This document shows positions 8,404-16,868 of a stretch of 64,000 nt of DNA, one piece after another (within the stretch, counting starts at the first letter, position 1; the number at the start of each line of letters is the position of its first letter). A model generated the notes under the pieces. That model saw nothing but the letters and a program-made list of their open reading frames with translations. It was not told the DNA's origin and did no database searches. Origin of the DNA: Tolumonas sp008015085 (GTDB lineage: Bacteria; Pseudomonadota; Gammaproteobacteria; Enterobacterales; Aeromonadaceae); the NCBI GenBank assembly GCA_029265125.1, contig JAJUJX010000014.1:8559-72558 (forward strand), read 5' to 3'. Both the position numbers and the translations under genes were made by a program.

Positions 8404-8637
8404 TTATGTAACATTGCTACCCGGTTGCACAGCGTCTTTCGGCACGATAGTGACTGACTCATGCAATTCACTGTAAAGAACTACCGCATCACCCCGTTGG
8501 AGCTGCTGACGGACATGCTCAACCTTTTCCGCCAGCGTAAAAGTCTGTTCACCATAATCAGTGCCCTCGCGTAATACGAACGACTCAATCAGGTTATCTA
8601 AGGTAGCTGCAGGCAGCTGTTCCCAGGGAATAATCAT
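8404..8637 (-). CDS. yheU: YheU-family small protein (UPF0270)
   Basis: A 77-residue protein beginning MIIPWEQLPAATLDNLIESF and continuing REGTDYGEQTFTLAEKVEHV, closely matching E. coli YheU. The function is unknown. In E. coli yheU also lies close to crp. The start at 8637 is fixed by homology and by a GAGG ribosome binding site; longer frames run back into the MocR gene. Only seven bases separate it from the stop codon of the upstream MocR-type gene, so the two are probably translated from one transcript here. Confidence 0.88.
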   Translation of the reverse strand: MIIPWEQLPAATLDNLIESFVLREGTDYGEQTFTLAEKVEHVRQQLQRGDAVVLYSELHESVTIVPKDAVQPGSNVT

Positions 8638-8644
8638 AACAACC

Positions 8645-10033
8645 TCATATGATCCATTGTGGTGTGGGTTCTGTTTCCAGTAATTCTCGCAGGATGCAAA
8701 GTGCTTTATCCAGAGAAACATTATCGCCCGGATGACTGATCGACAGCCGCACGGCTTGCGGGGAAGGAAAGTGTGCAGCGGAAAATAGTTCAGCACCGGC
8801 AACGCCTATCCCTTGCTGATTGGCTGCCTGTACAAATGATTGACACCGCCAGTAAGGGGGTAATGGCAACCAGGCATGCATACCACCTTCCTGATATTGC
8901 ACTCCAAATTTGGCCAGATGATGACGCAACAGTTCCCCCCGTTCCCGCAAGATTTTCCGTTGCTGTAAAAGCATGCGATCCGCATGGCCGGATACAAGCC
9001 ACTGACAGGTCAGCTCGATCATAAACGGCGTGATCATCCAGCAGGAGCCACGTACCGCAATCGACATCGCAGTATGTAGATGAGCTGGAACCAGCATGTA
9101 GCCAAGGCGTAATCCGGCACTGGTATTTTTGGAGAAGCTGCCGAGATGAATAACCCGTTCTGGTGCCAGTTCTGCCAGCGCTGGGGGGCGCTTTTCCGGC
9201 AAGATGCCATGCACGTCATCTTCAATCACGGTGAGCTGATAGCGTTCACACAGTGCCAGAATTTCCTGACGGCGGGTCAGACTCATGGTGGCGGTGGTTG
9301 GGTTCTGCACGGTAGGCGTTAGATAGAGTGTGCGGTAATTGCCGCTTTGGCAGGCTTTCTCCAGCGCCTGAGGTAGCAGACCTTCCTCATCCATCGCTAG
9401 TCCTTTCAACTGTATGCGCAAAGAATGCGACAAAGTACTGAGCCCGGGGTAGGTCAACCCTTCGCACAGGACTGTTTCACCGACCGCTCCGCAGGCCATC
9501 AGGCTTAGTAAAACGCCATTCTGGGCGCCAAAACTGAAAAACAGCCGTTCGGGGATAGCTGTGCTGAAGCCATATTTTTGCAGCCACTGACTGACAATTT
9601 CGCGCTGGGATAATTCGCCGTTCACCGAGCTGTATTCCATCAGCGCGTTAAGACGCCCCGGCGTGGCCAGGATCTGATCTACGGCATCACTAAAAGCGTT
9701 TTGGCGATCCTGCAGGATTGGCAGATTCTGCCATAGCTCGATCCGCTCGGGATCTGGCTGACGGATATGCCAGCTCAATGCAGGTTCGCTCGATTCTTCG
9801 CGCACATAGGTGCCGGCACCGATTCTGGCTGTCAGCCAGCCCTGATGTTCCGCTTCGCTGTAGGCGCGGGTGATGGTTCCGACCGTTACGCTAAGTTGAT
9901 CGGCCAGTGCCCGGTGAGTTGGCAGACGTTGTCCTGGCTGTAATTCCCCGTGTTCTATGGCGTTAGCAATGGCCTGCGCCAGTTGTCGGTAGACCGGACC
10001 TTGTCCGGAAAGCTCTGGTTTCCAAATTGTCAT
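8645..10033 (-). CDS. MocR-type (GntR/aminotransferase fusion) transcriptional regulator
   Basis: A 462-residue fusion. Residues 10-75 form a GntR winged helix (PVYRQLAQAIANAIEHGELQPG, then LPTHRALADQLSVTVGTITRAYSEAEHQGW). The rest is a fold-type I aminotransferase domain whose PLP lysine is about residue 301 in HLGSFSKNTSAGLRLGY. Proteins of this class sense an amino acid or amine through PLP chemistry and usually control a divergent gene. Here the divergent genes are a LysE-type exporter and an amino-acid racemase, and a perfect palindrome lies between them. It is similar in layout to E. coli YdcR. It could also retain aminotransferase activity, but the HTH makes a regulator much more likely. 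Confidence 0.9.
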   Translation of the reverse strand: MTIWKPELSGQGPVYRQLAQAIANAIEHGELQPGQRLPTHRALADQLSVTVGTITRAYSEAEHQGWLTARIGAGTYVREESSEPALSWHIRQPDPERIELWQNLPILQDRQNAFSDAVDQILATPGRLNALMEYSSVNGELSQREIVSQWLQKYGFSTAIPERLFFSFGAQNGVLLSLMACGAVGETVLCEGLTYPGLSTLSHSLRIQLKGLAMDEEGLLPQALEKACQSGNYRTLYLTPTVQNPTTATMSLTRRQEILALCERYQLTVIEDDVHGILPEKRPPALAELAPERVIHLGSFSKNTSAGLRLGYMLVPAHLHTAMSIAVRGSCWMITPFMIELTCQWLVSGHADRMLLQQRKILRERGELLRHHLAKFGVQYQEGGMHAWLPLPPYWRCQSFVQAANQQGIGVAGAELFSAAHFPSPQAVRLSISHPGDNVSLDKALCILRELLETEPTPQWII

Positions 10034-10121
10034 GGTGACAATAAACCTGTTGATCCCCTAATTAGCTTCAATATAACGTGAATTTAGTCATTGAAATAGT
10101 CTGAATGACCAAAATTTTGCT

Positions 10122-10139
10122 AATTGTATCGATACAATT
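10122..10139. promoter_or_regulatory. Perfect 18-bp palindrome, candidate MocR operator
   Basis: AATTGTATCGATACAATT is fully self-complementary. It lies 17 bases before the exporter ATG, overlapping the likely promoter/leader, in the 123-bp space shared with the divergent MocR gene. Position and symmetry fit an operator for a dimeric regulator; binding is inferred. Confidence 0.6.
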
Positions 10140-10156
10140 CTATAAGGATGAGAATC

Positions 10157-10768
10157 ATGGAGATCGGATTGCTCTTATCACTCACGGGGTTTGCGTGGAT
10201 CACCTGTGTTACTCCCGGCCCGAATAATGTCATGCTGACCAGTTCCGGTGCCCGTTTTGGTTTTAGCCGATCTGTACAACACATTGTGGGTATCAGTGGG
10301 GGACTGGTTTGCATGCTGGCCATCATGGCTCTGGGAATGGGCTCGATGTTTCAGCAATGGCCGGTGTTGCAGTGGCTGCTGAAAATCGGCGGGTCGGGTT
10401 ATCTGTTTTATCTTTCCTGGCAGATCGCCAATGCCGGAATGCCGCAGCCCAAAGGTCATTCATCAGAAAAACAAACTCAGCCATGGCGTTTTCATCAGGC
10501 CGTGATGTTTCAGTTTATGAACCCTAAAGCCTGGCTCATGAGTCTCTCTTCTATCGGCAGTTTTACATTGCTGGGCGACGCCTACTGGATGTCGGTGTGC
10601 TGGGTGTTGGGGATCTTCTTTGTGGTGTGTCTGAAAACCAGCGCACTCTGGACATTATTTGGCGTCAAGGTCGGGCAGTGGTTGAAAACGCCATCGGCCT
10701 GGACGATCTGGAATCGTCTCATGGGTGCGCTGACAGCGGCTTGTGTGATTTTGATTTGGTGTGAATGA
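10157..10768 (+). CDS. LysE/RhtB-family amino-acid exporter
   Basis: A 203-residue inner-membrane protein with about six membrane segments. The N-terminal pattern FAWITCVTPGPNNVMLTSSGARFGFSRS is the LysE/RhtB signature (TPGPN), followed by HIVGISGG, and GGSGYLFYLSWQIA and FMNPKAWLMSL further on. These carriers export amino acids such as lysine, threonine, homoserine or cysteine, or related metabolites. I chose ATG 10157 because AAGGATGAGA precedes it and homology begins there. A racemase gene follows after ten bases, so the two form an operon under the divergent MocR regulator. Confidence 0.9.
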   Translation: MEIGLLLSLTGFAWITCVTPGPNNVMLTSSGARFGFSRSVQHIVGISGGLVCMLAIMALGMGSMFQQWPVLQWLLKIGGSGYLFYLSWQIANAGMPQPKGHSSEKQTQPWRFHQAVMFQFMNPKAWLMSLSSIGSFTLLGDAYWMSVCWVLGIFFVVCLKTSALWTLFGVKVGQWLKTPSAWTIWNRLMGALTAACVILIWCE

Positions 10769-10778
10769 GGAGCAGGAA

Positions 10779-11471
10779 ATGAAAACAATCGGTTTAATTG
10801 GCGGAATGAGCTGGCAATCCACCATCCCTTATTATCAGGTCATCAATGAATATGTAGCCCGGCATTTAGGTGGGCTACATTCCGCCAGATTGATCCTGTG
10901 GAATATGGATTTTGAAGCCATTGCCAGTTTGCAGCGCGAGAATCGCTGGGATGAAGCTGGGCAGGTGATGGCGGATGCCGCGATGAAATTACAGCAGGCT
11001 GGTGCAGACGCGATCGTGATTTGTACCAACACGATGCATAAGCTGGTGCCGTCGATGCAGCCGCATTTACAGGTGCCGATCCTGCATATTGCGGATGCTA
11101 CCGCGATGGCGATCCAGCGGGCTGGATTGCGCAAAGTCGCTTTGTTGGGTACGCGTTTTACGATGGAGGACAGTTTCTATGTTTCTCATCTGCGTGAGCA
11201 CTATGATCTGGACGTGATTGTCCCGGATCCGGCGGCACGCCGGCTCGTTCACGATGTCATTTTCAATGAATTGTGTGTGGGGGTCGAAAAAGCTTCTTCC
11301 CGCGCGCAATACCGGGAAATTATGGCAGCGCTGGTTCAACAAGGTGCCGAAGGGATCATTTTCGGTTGTACAGAGATCCCGATGCTGGTGGATCAATCCG
11401 ATGCTTCTGTTCCGGTGTTTGATACGACGACTTTGCATGCCAGTTATGCAGCAGAATGGGCCTTATCCTGA
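10779..11471 (+). CDS. Aspartate/glutamate racemase-family protein (YgeA-like amino-acid racemase)
   Basis: A 230-residue cytoplasmic protein of the Asp/Glu racemase superfamily, the same length as E. coli YgeA. It begins MKTIGLIGGMSWQST, and the two catalytic cysteines of this PLP-independent family are Cys82 in VICTNTMHKL and Cys197 in IFGCTEIPML. YgeA has been described as a broad-specificity amino-acid racemase; whether this copy prefers Asp, Glu, homoserine or another residue cannot be read. The start at 10779 has an AGGAGCAGG ribosome binding site. It is translationally close to the upstream exporter, suggesting joint handling of one amino acid, possibly in D form. Confidence 0.88.
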   Translation: MKTIGLIGGMSWQSTIPYYQVINEYVARHLGGLHSARLILWNMDFEAIASLQRENRWDEAGQVMADAAMKLQQAGADAIVICTNTMHKLVPSMQPHLQVPILHIADATAMAIQRAGLRKVALLGTRFTMEDSFYVSHLREHYDLDVIVPDPAARRLVHDVIFNELCVGVEKASSRAQYREIMAALVQQGAEGIIFGCTEIPMLVDQSDASVPVFDTTTLHASYAAEWALS

Positions 11472-11567
11472 GTCAGGATCAGGCTTATTTCCTGACGATC
11501 AATAGTGTTTATGCCAAATCCGTGTAGAATTGCGCCGTTTTTAGTAGCAGCGTAGAAAGATATTGGC

Positions 11568-12686
11568 ATGACAACAGTGCTTGATGAACAGGATCGTTAT
11601 AAAGAGATCCGCCCGTATAATGATGATGAAGTGCCTGCGGCGATAGAGCGACTGATCAGTGATGAAGAGCTGATCAGTGCTGTAGCTCGTTTTCGTTTCC
11701 CGCAGGCTGTGAATTATTTTGGCTGGTTGCTCAAACCGTTGATCCGGCATGCGTTGCATAAGCGTGTAGCCAATGTCCGTACTGTGGATGATGTGCAGCA
11801 GCAAGTCGCCCATTTCATGGAACAGATGATTGCCAAGACCACCGATGGTGTAACCTATTCGGGTCTGGAAAATCTGAAGTCAGATCAGAGCTATTTGTTT
11901 ATTTCCAACCATCGTGATATTGCGATGGATCCAGCCTTCGTTAACTGGGGTATGTATCAGTGCGGACTGGATACCGTACGTATTGCGATCGGTGACAACC
12001 TGTTGCGTAAGCCGTGTGCTACTGAACTGATGCGTCTGAATAAGAGTTTTATCGTCAAACGCTCGGCGAAAGGCCCACGTGAAATGGCCAGAACTTTCAG
12101 TGAGCTATCTTCTTATATCGCTGATTCGTTGAAGGACGGCCATTCTATCTGGATTGCGCAGAAGGAAGGCCGGGCGAAGGATGGTGATGATCGGACTGAT
12201 CCGGCGATCCTGAAAATGTTCTATATGGCGGGCAAGCAGAAAAAACTCGGCTTTGCGGAGTATATGCAGCAGCTGAATATCGTACCGGTGGCTATTTCTT
12301 ATGAATATGATCCGGGCGATGAAGCGAAAGCGCGTGAGCTTTACGAGACTTCAACCAATGGCTCTTATCAGAAAGGCGAATTTGAAGACATTGAAAGTAT
12401 TGTCTCCGGCATCGTCGGCTATAAAGGCCGGGTTCATGTCAGCATTGGTCAACCGCTGAAAGATGGTTTTGATACACCGGAAGAGTTGGCTGCGCAGATC
12501 GATCGCGCGATTCATAGCCAGTACCGCCTGTTCGCGGCAAACCTGCTGGCAGCCGGCGAAACTTCAGCGGATATTACGGCTGAGCAAAAGGAGAAGTTTG
12601 AGCAGCGTCTGGCGGCGATGGATCCTAAATGGCGGGATATTGCCAAAGCAACCTATGCCAAGCCGGTAGAAAATCAGCGGGGCTGA
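11568..12686 (+). CDS. PlsC-like glycerophospholipid acyltransferase domain protein
   Basis: A 372-residue protein with an LPLAT acyltransferase core. NHRDIAMD near residues 114-121 stands for block I, FIVKRSAKGPREM for block II, IWIAQKEGRAKDG for block III and IVPVAISYEYDP for block IV. Such enzymes move an acyl group from acyl-CoA or acyl-ACP to a glycerophosphate or related alcohol. Block I has five residues between His and the last Asp, not the usual four. There is a long N-terminal extension (about 90 residues) before the core, and no clear membrane helix apart from a hydrophobic patch. Substrate unknown. It stands alone, convergent with barA. Confidence 0.75.
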   Translation: MTTVLDEQDRYKEIRPYNDDEVPAAIERLISDEELISAVARFRFPQAVNYFGWLLKPLIRHALHKRVANVRTVDDVQQQVAHFMEQMIAKTTDGVTYSGLENLKSDQSYLFISNHRDIAMDPAFVNWGMYQCGLDTVRIAIGDNLLRKPCATELMRLNKSFIVKRSAKGPREMARTFSELSSYIADSLKDGHSIWIAQKEGRAKDGDDRTDPAILKMFYMAGKQKKLGFAEYMQQLNIVPVAISYEYDPGDEAKARELYETSTNGSYQKGEFEDIESIVSGIVGYKGRVHVSIGQPLKDGFDTPEELAAQIDRAIHSQYRLFAANLLAAGETSADITAEQKEKFEQRLAAMDPKWRDIAKATYAKPVENQRG

Positions 12687-12695
12687 ATCTCCTGA

Positions 12696-12725
12696 AAACA
12701 GGCAGAGTATTACTCTGCCTGTTTT
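12696..12725. terminator. Bidirectional terminator between acyltransferase gene and barA
   Basis: AAAACAGGCAGAGTA pairs with TACTCTGCCTGTTTT. Its right half overlaps the last codons and stop of barA on the minus strand, so both genes share it. Confidence 0.85.
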
Positions 12726-15430
12726 AACCACTTACCTGATTCTTGTTCCACGGCATCCATAATATCCAGCAGTTCCAGCACTTCAGGTTCAAACACATGA
12801 CAATGAATGCCTGCCCGTAATCCTTGCTCTATATCTGCACACCGATCCTGCAGCTGAGGTACACCACAATAGGCGGCCCCCCCTCTTAACTTGTGGACGG
12901 CATCGAGCAGTCCGGCACACTCCGCACCGTTTGTGACGGCTTCCAGTAGTGGTTTAATGTCAGCAAAACTGGCTACCAGCATTTGTAGCATCTCTCTGGC
13001 CAGCGCTTCATTGCCTTTAACTTTTTCTAACGCTAATTCCCAGTCAATAAATGTCAGCTCGATACCCTCTGGTTTTATCTCACTGAATTGCAGCAACAGT
13101 CGTTTCAGCTGATTTTCATCAATTGGTTTGGACAGATACTCATCCATGCCGCAGGAAATCAAACGTTCCCGTTCACCCGGCGAGGCATGAGCAGTCACTG
13201 CAATAATGGGGGTTAGTTTGTTGCAGGTATCCTGGTGGATGATTTGGCAAGCCTGAATACCATCCATGATTGGCATCTGCACATCCATAAAGATGACATC
13301 GAACCTGATTTTTTCCGCCAGCGACACAGCCTGATGGCCATCCTGGCAAGAGTAAACTTCATCGACCATGTCAGACAGGAGGGCGATAATCAGTTTCAGG
13401 TTAGCCGGATTATCATCAACCGCCAGGATCCGCAGCGGCAGCTTTTCTTTTTGCTGTTCAACCGGCGGTGTCAGCGTTTGAGCCGGCGGCAGAGGCTGAA
13501 CCAGCGCTTGCAGCAATTTACTGTGAATGACAGGTTTGCTGAGCGAGTAAACTTTGTGGTTTTGCATCAGTTTTTCATGCAGGGTCGGGTCACTGGAGTT
13601 AATCAGGACAATTAATTTTTCAAGCCGGTATTGCTGCAGATAATCTTCCACAGAGGCTTCAATTTTCTCTGAAGATGTATCCGCCGAAAAGCCAACAATC
13701 ATGGCATAAAATGCAGTATCGACTTGTTTATCCGGATCGAGGATAGTCTGCATTTTCCATTCATCCAGCAAGCTGACACAGGCCTCACGACTCCACACAG
13801 CCTCTTCGAGTAATAAGACTTTTTGTCCGGTGAGCAGGAACTGCGTGGTCGGAATATTGCTTTCCATCGAAACGAGTTCCAGCGGAATGGTAATGGTGAA
13901 TTCTGACCCTTGATTAGGTTCAGAATGCACCTGCATCGAACCATTCATTTGCTCAATCAGCTTCTGACTGATCACCAGACCGAGCCCTGTACCGCCGTAA
14001 CGCCGGGAAATCGAGCTGTCACCCTGGATAAATGGCTGGAACAGACGCATGAGTTGCTCATCGTCCATGCCAATGCCGGTATCCCGGATGCGGAAACTGA
14101 GCAGTACTTTGTTCGGGTCTGCTGCTAATGCCGTGCTGACATGAATATTCACCATACCTTGTTCAGTAAATTTAATTGCATTACCGACAATGTTGGTGAC
14201 GATCTGCTGCAGACGCAGCGGATCACCCGCGACTAAATCGGGTACTGGTTGACTGACCAGCAGCGATAATTCGAGCTTCTTGTCATGCGCAGACGGTGCC
14301 AGCAGCGTGACTGTGTCGTTGATCATTTCCCTGATATTGAACGGAATGGTTTCCAGTGTGAGTTTGCCCGCTTCCAGCTTCGAGAAATCGAGAATGTCAT
14401 TGATAATACTGAGCAGATTTTTGGCTGAGTGTTCGATGGTATTCAGATAATCGTGCTGATGCAGACTAAGCTGGGTTTTGAACAGCTGACGGGTAAAGCC
14501 AATAACACCGTTCAGCGGTGTTCTCAGCTCATGTGACATATTGGCCAGAAATTCTGATTTGATACGGGCGGCTTCCTGCGCACGCTTTTTCGCCATATCC
14601 AGTTCAACGTTCTGGATTTCGATCTGCTCGAGTGTTTCACGCAAATCAGAGGTAGCCTGATCGATACTCTGCTGCATCTCGTTGTGGTATTCGCTGATGG
14701 CTTTCGCCATCGCATTGATACCGTTTTTCAGCATATCGAGTTCGCCATCCATCTTGCCGCGCACCCGGGTATCCAAGCGCCCCTCACGAATATGATAAAC
14801 CGCACGCACCATGCGATTGATGGGTTCTATCACCACATGCACCAGGTTAAGTCCGAAGAACAGGCTCAATACCAAACCCAGTAATACGATGAACACCGCA
14901 GTCGCAGTATCGCGATACTGTGCAATCACCGAACGATCTACATTCAGCTGAATGGCTATATAGCCAATCACTTCCGGCGTACTACTCGATTGCAAAGAGG
15001 CTTCACTCAGACTGTTTTCGGCCAGAATAGGGGTTCGCAGAATAATGTAATCATCCACATGTTCCACACTGGTCAGCTCCGGAATGCTACGTCCATCCGG
15101 CAAACGCATTTCCATGAAATCGCGGTGGAAATTAGAGGTGACAAACAGATTGTTGTCTTTGGTAAAAATGGCAATTGATTTAATCAGCGGGGAATTGCGC
15201 CGGTGGCTCGTACTGATCAGCCGGCGTAAATCTTCCCGGCTGGAGCGGGTCAGGCCATATTCACTGGCAATCGCCAGCGGTTCGATAACGCTGGTTCCCT
15301 GCTCAATCATAAAGTTTTCAATTTGCTGATGTCGGTGAAAAATAAAATAGCCGGCTAACAACGTACCGATCATCAGAGTGGGTATAATAGTGAACGCCAG
15401 AACGCGGGCGCGCAGGCCATATTTCGTCAT
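12710..15430 (-). CDS. barA: Hybrid sensor histidine kinase BarA
   Basis: A 906-residue inner-membrane kinase. A first helix near residues 10-30, a periplasmic segment to about 165, a second helix, and HAMP (IEPINRMVRAVYHIREGRLDTR) lead to the kinase core with phospho-His299 in MSHELRTPLNG, N-box VGNAIKFTEQG, and DTGIGM and GGTGLGLVIS. A receiver domain carries Asp716 in FMDVQMPIMDG, and a C-terminal HPt domain carries His846 in AVHKLRGGAAYCG. BarA phosphorylates the response regulator UvrY, which drives CsrB/CsrC RNAs and so counters CsrA; csrA is 22 kb away in this window. Length matches E. coli BarA (918). It diverges from rlmD, as in E. coli. Confidence 0.96.
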   Translation of the reverse strand: MTKYGLRARVLAFTIIPTLMIGTLLAGYFIFHRHQQIENFMIEQGTSVIEPLAIASEYGLTRSSREDLRRLISTSHRRNSPLIKSIAIFTKDNNLFVTSNFHRDFMEMRLPDGRSIPELTSVEHVDDYIILRTPILAENSLSEASLQSSSTPEVIGYIAIQLNVDRSVIAQYRDTATAVFIVLLGLVLSLFFGLNLVHVVIEPINRMVRAVYHIREGRLDTRVRGKMDGELDMLKNGINAMAKAISEYHNEMQQSIDQATSDLRETLEQIEIQNVELDMAKKRAQEAARIKSEFLANMSHELRTPLNGVIGFTRQLFKTQLSLHQHDYLNTIEHSAKNLLSIINDILDFSKLEAGKLTLETIPFNIREMINDTVTLLAPSAHDKKLELSLLVSQPVPDLVAGDPLRLQQIVTNIVGNAIKFTEQGMVNIHVSTALAADPNKVLLSFRIRDTGIGMDDEQLMRLFQPFIQGDSSISRRYGGTGLGLVISQKLIEQMNGSMQVHSEPNQGSEFTITIPLELVSMESNIPTTQFLLTGQKVLLLEEAVWSREACVSLLDEWKMQTILDPDKQVDTAFYAMIVGFSADTSSEKIEASVEDYLQQYRLEKLIVLINSSDPTLHEKLMQNHKVYSLSKPVIHSKLLQALVQPLPPAQTLTPPVEQQKEKLPLRILAVDDNPANLKLIIALLSDMVDEVYSCQDGHQAVSLAEKIRFDVIFMDVQMPIMDGIQACQIIHQDTCNKLTPIIAVTAHASPGERERLISCGMDEYLSKPIDENQLKRLLLQFSEIKPEGIELTFIDWELALEKVKGNEALAREMLQMLVASFADIKPLLEAVTNGAECAGLLDAVHKLRGGAAYCGVPQLQDRCADIEQGLRAGIHCHVFEPEVLELLDIMDAVEQESGKWLKQAE

Positions 15431-15528
15431 AGTCTGTTTTTGTTGACCCGTACTTGTGGGACAATGATATTTTGCGGTGCTTTCTTATTCAGCATCATAC
15501 CTACCTAACGATAAGCCACCAAGAGATT

Positions 15529-16851
15529 ATGGTTCAGTTTTTCAAACCTCAACCCAAAGCATTGCCTACCAAAGCGGTAGAGCTGACTATCGACAATCTG
15601 GATCATCACCTGACCGGTGTGGGCCGTTACCAGGGTAAAGCCTGTTTTGTGGAAGGTGTTTTGCCTGGCGAAAAAGTCAGTGTGCAAATTACCGAGCAGA
15701 AAAAACAGTATGCGCATGCCCGTTTACGTCAGGTGATTGAGCCTTCAGCTGAGCGCCTTGCACCTTTTTGTCCGGCTTTCCGTCAATGTGGTGGCTGTAA
15801 CGCACAAATGATGCCGCAGGAAATGCAATGCCACGCCAAATTGCAGGGCGTACAGCGCTTGTTCCACCAACTGGCCAAAATGGAGCTGCCTGCACCAGAC
15901 TGGATTGAAAGCAGCGCACCAGAAGCCTATCGCCGTGTATGCCGTCTGGCGGTGAAATATGATAAGAGCCAACGTGCAGTGCAGGTCGGATTCCGGCAAA
16001 AACAAAGTCAGGCATTGGTGGAAATTGAGGGATGCCCGGTATTAACACCGACATTATCTGCTTTGATTGCACCTCTGCGCAGCATGCTGAATACGCTGAG
16101 TACCTACCGTGATGTCGGGCACATCGAGTTGTATGATACTGAAAGCGGTCTGGCAATGCTGGTGCGTCATAATGGAAAACCAACGGCAAAAGACAAAGAT
16201 CTGATGCTGGCATTTGCACAGCAACAGCAATGCGCTTTGTATTTGCAAACCACGGATGCTCCGTTTGCGCTGACAGAGGAAACGCCCTGCTTTTATCAGC
16301 TGAATGATCTCACGCTGCATTACCGTCCTGGTGATTTTTTGCAGGTTAATAAGGCGGTAAACCAGCGTCTGGTTGAGCATGTGCTCAACTGGCTGTCGCC
16401 GTTAGGTGCCGATAAAATTCTGGATCTCTTCAGCGGGATCGGCAACTTCACGCTACCATTGGCGCAAAAAGCAGCGTCCGTGACCGGCATCGAAGGTGTT
16501 GAAGAAATGGTGCAGCGAGCTAACCGGAATGCTGAAGTGAATCAGCTGCTTAATGCAGAATTTCATCGCGCGGATCTGACAAAAATGGCGGAATATGCCG
16601 ACGCAGGCTGGCAGCAACAATGTTATGATCTGGTTCTGCTGGATCCGGGGCGGGCAGGTGCAGAAGAAGTCATGCCGTGGCTGGCCAAAAGCAATGCCCG
16701 CAGGATCGTGTACGTTTCTTGCAACCCGGTCACAGCCGCTCGAGACTGTGCATTACTACAGCCGGGTTATAGGCTAAAGCAGTGGGGATTGCTGGATATG
16801 TTCCCGCATACCGGGCATGTCGAATCTCTCTTTTTGTTTGAACGACAGTAA
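15529..16851 (+). CDS. rlmD: 23S rRNA (uracil-1939-C5) methyltransferase RlmD
   Basis: A 440-residue SAM-dependent methyltransferase that makes m5U1939 in 23S rRNA. A TRAM domain comes first (VGRYQGKACFVEGVLPGEKV). The [4Fe-4S] ligands are Cys81, Cys87 and Cys90 in CPAFRQCGGC, plus Cys169 in EGCPVL. The SAM site reads LDLFSGIGNFTLPLA and the methyl-accepting nucleophile is Cys398 in VSCNPVTAARD. I took ATG 15529, with AAGAG before it, since family homology starts at MVQFFKP. It is 17 bases before relA, with which it is likely co-transcribed. Confidence 0.96.
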   Translation: MVQFFKPQPKALPTKAVELTIDNLDHHLTGVGRYQGKACFVEGVLPGEKVSVQITEQKKQYAHARLRQVIEPSAERLAPFCPAFRQCGGCNAQMMPQEMQCHAKLQGVQRLFHQLAKMELPAPDWIESSAPEAYRRVCRLAVKYDKSQRAVQVGFRQKQSQALVEIEGCPVLTPTLSALIAPLRSMLNTLSTYRDVGHIELYDTESGLAMLVRHNGKPTAKDKDLMLAFAQQQQCALYLQTTDAPFALTEETPCFYQLNDLTLHYRPGDFLQVNKAVNQRLVEHVLNWLSPLGADKILDLFSGIGNFTLPLAQKAASVTGIEGVEEMVQRANRNAEVNQLLNAEFHRADLTKMAEYADAGWQQQCYDLVLLDPGRAGAEEVMPWLAKSNARRIVYVSCNPVTAARDCALLQPGYRLKQWGLLDMFPHTGHVESLFLFERQ

Positions 16852-16868
16852 ATAAGGACGAACGTCTC

